A program made the position numbers and the translations under genes. A stretch of DNA of 64,000 bases from Cherax quadricarinatus (lineage: Eukaryota; Arthropoda; Malacostraca; Decapoda; Parastacidae), in assembly GCF_038502225.1 (NCBI RefSeq), contig NC_091307.1:24469678-24533677 (forward strand). The letters are read 5' to 3'. Below are positions 58,765 to 64,000 of the stretch, in pieces (position 1 is the stretch's first letter; each line of letters begins with the position of its first letter). Below the pieces are notes generated by a model. It was not told the DNA's origin. It did no database searches and saw only the letters and a program-made list of their open reading frames with translations.

Positions 58765-58867
58765 CAGGAGGGCCCTGCTTTACAGTGCTTCGCTTTACGA
58801 AGTTTCACTAATGCAGCAGTTTTCAATTATACCCATTCTTCGTTAATTAATACTTTATTTTTTTTTT

Positions 58868-59410
58868 TATTAACACACTGGCCTATTCCCACCAAGGCAG
58901 GGTGGCCCGAAAAAGAAAAAAACTTTCACCATCATTCACTCCATCACTGTCTTGCCAGAAGGGTGCTTTACACTACAGTTTTTAAACTGCAACATTAACA
59001 CCCCTCCTTCAGAGTGCAGGCACTGTACTTCCCATCTCCAGGACTCAAGTCCGGCCTGCCGGTTTCCCTGAACCCCTTCATAAATGTTACTTTGCTCACA
59101 CTCCAACAGCACGTCAAGTATTAAAAACCATTTGTCTCCATTCACTCCTATCAAACGCGTTCACGCATGCCCGCTGGAAGTCCAAGCCCCTCGCACACAA
59201 AACCTCCTTTACCCCCTCCCTCCAACCTTTCCTAGGCCAACCCCTACCCCACCTTCCTTCCACTACAGACTGATACACTCTTGAAGTCATTCTGTTTCGC
59301 TCCATTCTCTCTACATGTCCAAACCACCTCAACAACCCTTCCTCAGCCCTCTGGACAACAGTTTTGGCAATCCCGCACCTCCTACAATAAATATATTCAC
59401 CACTCACTAT
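58868..59410 (-). mobile_element. LINE-A copy A4, nested in M3
   Basis: Minus-strand tail at 58875-58915 (CACCCTGCCTTGGTGGGA), 3' UTR nearly identical to copy A1 (including the 72-codon frame), and RT C-terminus in frame 59407-59114: EEGLLRWFGHVERM, RMTSRVYQSV, GRGWPRKGW and DRSEWRQMV. 5' truncated. Confidence 0.85.
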
Positions 59411-59437
59411 AAGCCAAGGACAATATTTAAAGGTAAG

Positions 59438-59941
59438 TAAAATGACATGGAGAGCGTATAAATCTGTAGGGAAAGGAAGGCGGGGTAGGGGTCATCCTCA
59501 AAAAGCTTGGAAGGAGGAGGTAAAAGAGGTTTTGTGGGCAAGGGGCTTGGACTTTCAGCAAGCATGTGTGAGCGTGTTAGGAGTGAATGGAGACAAATGG
59601 TATTTGGGACCTGATGAGCCATTGGAGTGTGAGCAGTGAAAGGATTCGGGGAAACCAGTTATTTTTATATAGCCAGACTTGAGTATTGGAAATGGGAGGT
59701 ACAATGCCTGCACTTTAAAGGAGGGGTTTGGGATATTAGCAGTTTGGAGAGACATGTTGTATATCTTTATAAGTATATGCTTCTAAACTGTTCTGTTCTG
59801 GGCACCTTTGCAAAAACAGTGATTATGTACGAGTGAGGTGAAAGTGTTGAATGATGATGAAAGTATTTTCTTTTTGGGAATTTTCTTTCATTTTGGGTCA
59901 CTCTGCCTCGGTGGAAGACGGCCAACTTGTTAAAAAAAAAA
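59438..59941 (+). mobile_element. LINE-A copy A5, nested in M3, divergent from A4
   Basis: Plus-strand copy starting in the RT C-terminus (MTWRAYKSVGKGRRGRGHPQ, then KAWKEEVKEVLWARGL) and ending in the tail TCACTCTGCCTCGGTGGAAG, GACGGCC-like text and a short A run. Belongs to the A3-like subfamily (UTR with GGATATTAGCAGTTTGGAG), unlike A4. The two copies lie with 5' ends about 28 bp apart. Confidence 0.83.
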
Positions 59942-60176
59942 TTAGTGTGTGTACTGCATTTGCATTTATAGGCCTAGCTCTATTGCTCACTTAATGTATG
60001 ATAGTGTAAACATGTTTTCAAGCTTTAATATACATTTGAAAGTGAAAAAAATACTATGTTTTACTTTATAGCAGTATCCAAGAACCTAACCTGCTACATA
60101 AGCAGGGCCCGCCTGTATAAGCAAACTGCTAGCTGAATTTACATCCAAGGCAAAAAAAATAAAAGAAATATCTTAC

Positions 60177-60368
60177 CTGCCAGCATTTTTCACAGTAAGG
60201 CACAAAAGGAGTCTTCTTTAAGCCACAAATAAGACAGTCCCAACGTTCCGGGATCAACTCAAGGTCATTATCAATCGACTGATCATCTGTGTCTGAATCA
60301 TCTGCCCAGAAGTCTTCCTCCAACTCATCCTGGCTTGACTCGGGTAAAGAAAAAACAACCTCAACGTC
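60177..60368 (-). CDS. MDM2-like, acidic plus RanBP2-type zinc-finger exon
   Basis: Acceptor ttttacag before GAC at 60368; donor GTAAGA after CAG at 60177; 64 complete codons, phases 0 and 0. The first 40 residues are acidic (SQDELEEDFWADDSDTDD), followed by a zinc finger: RWDCLICG…PYCEKCWQ. The WxCx2C-x10-Cx2C pattern matches the MDM2 zinc finger, with identical spacing to human WKCTSC…HCNRCW. In vertebrates this region contacts ribosomal proteins such as L5 and L11 and contributes to p53 regulation. The usual RanBP2-type Asn between the Cys pairs is not obvious here. Confidence 0.93.
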
Positions 60369-60735
60369 CTGTAAAAATAAAAATGGAAGACAATCAAGTT
60401 AACAGTGTGCCTTTTTAAGTAATTTAATCAACAAAAATTACTTTTAGCCCTAGGTTTATCAAAATTTTCTACTCTCAGTAAACAAGTACAAAATTGTAAA
60501 TACCAAACACCTAAAATATAAAAAAAAAAAAAAAAAAAACTGACATTCATTTTTCGTAATACATGTATGCTAAGGAGTGAAACACCACACCACACCTTGC
60601 TATCCAGAAGAGGCAAAGAAAACCACTAGCATCTTCACAAGAGTAACAGATGAAGAACCATCCATCACTCAAACTATGTCCATTCTCACCAATGTTTAAT
60701 TACTTTACCACATACAAAATAAATTGCTGACCAAC
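60369..60735 (-). other. MDM2 intron (367 bp)
   Basis: GT…AG intron: donor GTTGGT at 60735-60730, acceptor tttacag at 60375-60369. AT-rich with a 20-bp A/T run near 60520-60539. No feature inside. Confidence 0.85.
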
Positions 60736-60872
60736 CTCTATTACAGAATCGTCATCATCAGACTGTTCTTGTTCCTTGTCATCATCTGAAGCTATTTCAT
60801 ATTCTTCATAGGATTCAGCCTCTAACTCTGCCTCAACATCAGTGTCCTCAAACTCAGTATTATGACACAAAG
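60736..60872 (-). CDS. MDM2-like, acidic-domain exon
   Basis: 137 bp. Two bases complete an Ala codon split with the preceding exon (G + CT), followed by 45 codons: LCHNTEFEDTDVEAELEAES, YEEYEIASDDDKEQEQSDDD, DSVIE. Donor GTTGGT (the -GTT- is weaker than consensus, but the next exon resumes in phase 0). This is the central acidic domain of MDM2 proteins, which binds the p53 core and ribosomal proteins. Twenty-five of the 45 residues are Asp or Glu or close to them; sequence identity with vertebrates is low but composition and order are right. Confidence 0.85.
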
Positions 60873-61416
60873 CTGAAAAAAAATCAAATCAACATTCAGT
60901 CATCTGCTTCCTTTGACACTATACAATGTTTCTTAAAAATTCTTCTATTAGAGATTATAAGTGCTTGACAACAATGTAAGGCTAATTATCAACAATGTCC
61001 AACAGAAAGTAGAATGGCTAAGTGTTTTTCTTTTTCCCTAATTTCTGGATAAAAGAGGCTGAGTGTAAGTTCGAAGAAGAATGATTGATGAAACAGTAAC
61101 ATAGAGGGTAGTAAGGGAGAAAGAGACCAAGTATGAGAGAAGTTTTTTAATGTAAAGATGATAAGAGTATATGGGGACAAAGATCCAATGGCTGAGAATA
61201 TGGTTTTAAAGAAATTAATATGAGAAAGACACAAGTTTATCTCTCCTAAGTACAGATTATCTCTGTAAAGTTACAGCCACAGTATTGTAACTTTCCATTC
61301 TTCCTATAAATCTACTTGCATATTCTGCAAGATTAAATACTCAGAAAATAATTTATTCAGGATATGTAAAAATAAATTAAAGTAAAAACATCAATATAGA
61401 CAAGAATTAAACCTAC
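60873..61416 (-). other. MDM2 intron (544 bp)
   Basis: Donor GTAGGT at 61416-61411; acceptor TTTTTTTTCAG ending at 60873. AT-rich. Nothing else recognised. Confidence 0.85.
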
Positions 61417-61901
61417 CTGTCTCGTATCCTTGCATACTATACACAGACTCTGCATCAGAATTGCTTTCAGGGTTATCACAGAGGGTGAATTTGTAGGGTA
61501 TAAAACCAGCAGTCTGGCTTGGCCTCCTCCACCCAGGTTGGCTTTCTCTAGAGGGTCCAGGAGCAGAGCTGAAGCCAAGAGAGCCATTCTGGCCATGCTG
61601 AAGTTCCCTTGAATGAATCAAGGTTTCTGAACTCTTTAAATGTTCTGAGGTCGTAGCCCTTGTGGGCACTAATACCTCTGTTCTGCCATTAGTTTCACTT
61701 AAAACGCTAGTTACAAAATTATTAATAGAAGTAGTACTCTTCCCCTCAGCAGCATATTTATCGGCTGAATGTTCACCTAAACTATTTTGTTTTATCTGTA
61801 CACAAGTTGCATCTGATGCAACAGGTACTGATGGGCTTCCTTTTGTTTCACTATAAGGAAACTCTGGCAGCACTCTGATGATATTCTTAGAAATCAGCAC
61901 C
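61417..61901 (-). CDS. MDM2-like, exon after the p53-binding domain
   Basis: 485 bp. Acceptor ttttttacag, one base completing a split codon, then VLISKNIIRVLPEFPYSETK. This start resembles the end of the MDM2 N-terminal SWIB/p53-binding domain (human …YTMIYRNLVVVN). A long Ser/Thr-rich unstructured region of about 140 residues follows, ending SVYSMQGYET, and the donor GTAGGT leaves one base (G) that pairs with CT in the next exon to make Ala. Identification rests mainly on the phase-consistent linkage to the zinc-finger and RING exons. Earlier exons should lie to the right of the window. Confidence 0.8.
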
Positions 61902-62483
61902 CTGTAAAAAATGGGTTATCATTAGCATCAACAGAAATCACGAACAAGACTACACATTAAAACTCTGCTTAGTATTACTGATGAAACATATTGAGAGATA
62001 ATTTTAAATTTTAGATACTGTACTAAATAATAAAGGTGAAAGCATGAGATTATAGTGAAGGGATTTTTACACTGAGGTGGTGGTATAGCAAATTTCTACC
62101 AATTACTATGTGGTCAACCACAAAAACATGCTAACTGTGGGATGTCACAATGATATATTGTACATTACATAGCCACTCATTTTACAGTCTCCCAGGATTA
62201 ATAAGTATCACAAATGATTCAAGCTCTTCACCAAATTTAGAAATAGGTTTACCAGTCATTTAACTGTTACAAGCAGTAGACAATCAATTAAGATGTGATC
62301 TTTTAGGATGTTTGCAATGTGACAGTTGCAAAATTGTGGCATTTTTTCAACCATGACTCCATGAAGTTGATTTCTGATGGTGCAACGTTAAGGAAAACAT
62401 ATAGAGCAGTGCAGGACTGGTCTGGCCTGGCCTGCAGGAGCATACTGTCCATCTCACAGGCATCTAGCCTGTGAGTCAGGCCT
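61902..62483. other. MDM2 intron, no exon recognised
   Basis: AT-rich sequence upstream of the 61417-61901 exon. No p53-binding-domain exon was recognised here. From about 62400 it is probably the 3' UTR of the CR1-like LINE that follows. Confidence 0.5.
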
Positions 62484-63268
62484 TATATTTATATGGGAGG
62501 CCTGGAGGTTACCTGGAGGTTATTCCGGGGATCAACGCCCCCGCGGCCCGGTCCATGACCAGGCCTCCCGATGGATCAGGGCCTGATCAACTAGGCTGTT
62601 ACTGCTGGCCGCACGCAGTCCAACGTACGAGCCACAGCCCGGCTGATCCGGCACTGACTTCAGGTATCTGTCCAGCTCTCTCTTGAAGGCAGCCAGGGGC
62701 TTATTGGCAATTCCCCTAATGCTTGATTATGATATATCTCTCCCTCCTGCGTTCCAATAAGTACAAGTCGAGTGCTTCCAAGCGTTCCCAGTAGTTAAGG
62801 TGCTTGACAGAACTTATACGTGCAGTAAAGGATCTCTGTACACTCTCTAGATCTGCGATTTCACCTGCTTTGAATGGAGATGTTAATGTACAGCAGTATT
62901 CCACCCTAGAGAGAACAAGTGATTTGAAAAGGATCATCATTGGCTTGGCATCTCTCGTTTTGAAAGTTCTCATTATCCATCCTATCATTTTCTTTGCACG
63001 TGCGATCGTGGCACTGTTGTGATCCTTGAAAGTGAGATCCTCAGATATTACTACTCCCAGGTCCCTTACATTATTTTTCCGCTCTATTGTATGGCCGGAG
63101 TCAGTAGTATACTCTGTTCTAGTTATTATCTCCTCCAGTTTTCCATAACGGGGTAGTTGGAATTTGTCCTCATTGAACATCATATTGTTTACCGTTGCCC
63201 ACTGGAAAACTTTGTTTGTATCTTCTTGGAGGTTAACCGCGTCCTCAGCAGATGACAGCCTCATGCAG
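62484..63268 (-). mobile_element. CR1-like LINE family C, C-terminal region
   Basis: Minus-strand frame 63285-62716: NNVRDLGVVISEDLTFKDHN, then MILFKSLVLSRVEYCCTLTS, KAGEIADLESVQRSFTARIS and LNYWERLEALDLYLLERRRE. It continues after an internal deletion near 62715 into ANKPLAAFKRELDRYLKSVP, DQPGCGSYVGLRA and REAWSWTGPRGR stop. The 3' end has repeated ACCTCCAGGTA (62500-62520). The upstream RT is removed by the I-clade-like LINE at 63269. Frames are partly broken. Confidence 0.83.
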
Positions 63269-64000
63269 ATTATTATTATAATCAAAAAGAAGCGCTAAGC
63301 CACAAGGACTATACAGCGCTGCAGGGCAGGAAGGAAGCGAGGGCATCAGGTGGCAAAAGGGAGATGGATGAGCAACAGGTCACGGATAACAGCGGGGCAG
63401 TGGATGGTGAAAGGGTAAAGGGCAGCAAGAGACTGAACCAGAAAGGGCTGAGGGGAGTGCGACAAGTATCATCAGAGTTTGTGGAGTAAATCAGTCGTTG
63501 TCAAGAAGTCAATGAGAGAGTCAGGATTAAAGGAGGGTCCATCAGCAAGAAGGGAAGGTAAAGAGAGAGTAGGAGAACGAAGACGACGTTGGAGGTAAAT
63601 TCTGCGTGCTCGTTGATAGAGAGGGCAGTCTAACAGAATGTGGCTAATCGATACTGGAACTTGACACTGCTCACAGAGAGGAACAGGGTGCCTCTCCATG
63701 AGATACCCATGAGTAAGACGAGTGTGGCCAATGCGAAGGCGGGAGAGAGTGGTCTCCCAACCTCGGCACTGATGACAAGAAGACGGCCAGTAACCTATGC
63801 TCGGTTTAATAGAATGAAGTTTGTTACCGAGCAGAGTTGACCAACGTTGTTGCCAACGGGTGCGAAGGTGGGTAGCTATTGCAGCAAAATAGTCCAGAAA
63901 TGGAACACCTCGATAGGAAATTGGTAGGTCATATACTGCTGACCGCGCAGCAGTGTCTGCCTGTTCATTGCCCTGTACGTCGACATGACCAGGGACCCAA
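63269..64000 (-). mobile_element. RNase-H-bearing LINE (I-clade-like), copy 3, 3' end
   Basis: Minus-strand 3' UTR (GGCTTAGCGCTTCTTTTTGA near 63283-63302, tail TATAATAATAAT at the boundary) and the C-terminal end of ORF2: CEQCQVPVSISHILLDCPLY, then RARRIYLQRRLRS and LIDFLTTTDLLHKL (63699-63472). Collinear with 27357-28030 of copy 1 but more diverged. Runs off the window. Inserted into LINE C. Confidence 0.9.

Larger units (their letters stand above)
58765..60115. mobile_element. TIR DNA transposon family M3, carrying two nested LINE-A copies
   Basis: Left end CAGGAGGGCCCTGCTTTA (58765), right end complemented CAGGCGGGCCCTGCTTAT (ends 60115, followed by TA at 60116-60117). After removing the nested LINEs only about 300 bp of its own sequence remain (58765-58867 and 59941-60115). 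The CAGG start and GCTTCGCTTTACGAAG text resemble Tigger/pogo-type ends from memory. The left TA is CA. Confidence 0.65.

Noticed and set aside
61902..64000. Search for the p53-binding (SWIB) domain exons of MDM2
   Set aside because: Only LINE fragments and AT-rich DNA were found; the exons are probably beyond the right edge.

Overview
This is a eukaryotic window, most likely from a decapod crustacean (a freshwater crayfish is my best guess). The reasons are the spliced genes with long introns, the dense mixture of LINE, SINE and DNA-transposon copies, the kilobase-scale simple repeats, and interspersed-repeat tails that I associate with crayfish and shrimp genomes. The species is inferred from memory of repeat families and was not checked by search.

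Two host genes are visible, both partial and convergent. On the + strand are the last two coding exons of a Yippee-like gene of the YPEL1-4 type (1764-1872 and 6633-6722), ending in the family's typical C-terminus. On the - strand are the last four recognisable coding exons of an MDM2/MDMX-like p53 regulator: 61417-61901, 60736-60872 (acidic), 60177-60368 (acidic plus RanBP2-type zinc finger) and 25107-26060 (basic stretch plus C-terminal RING). Splice phases agree at all three junctions. The N-terminal p53-binding domain should lie beyond position 64000. The intron between the zinc-finger and RING exons is about 34.1 kb, so more than half of the window is one intron.

Layout. 1-6.6 kb: YPEL introns with LINE-A and SINE-B copies and a 34-bp minisatellite. 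6.7-17.7 kb: YPEL 3' UTR and mostly unique AT-rich DNA, with one Tigger-like element. 17.7-22.1 kb: a LINE-D fragment and a 3.5-kb GT/AGGT simple-repeat block. 22-25.1 kb: MDM2 downstream flank with a TIR MITE. 26-60 kb: the MDM2 intron. It holds a CR1/L2-like LINE with two younger insertions; a piggyBac-like element split by a 6.6-kb RNase-H-bearing (I-clade-like) LINE; a second 6.15-kb copy of that LINE with a 14-bp target-site duplication; a foldback element; a 2.4-kb minisatellite with a unit of about 28 bp; a cluster of LINE-A, SINE-B and MITE copies; and an 8-kb satellite whose 24-bp array passes into a related 32-bp array. 60.1-62 kb: three MDM2 exons. 62.5-64 kb: a CR1-like LINE interrupted by a third I-clade-like LINE copy.

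No multi-gene pathway or novel protein system is visible. The most interesting signals are a possible hidden terminal MDM2 exon, a LINE/SINE pair sharing one 3' tail, the 24-to-32-bp satellite conversion, and several nested insertions that give relative ages. Every retroelement frame I could follow over any length is broken by stops or frameshifts.
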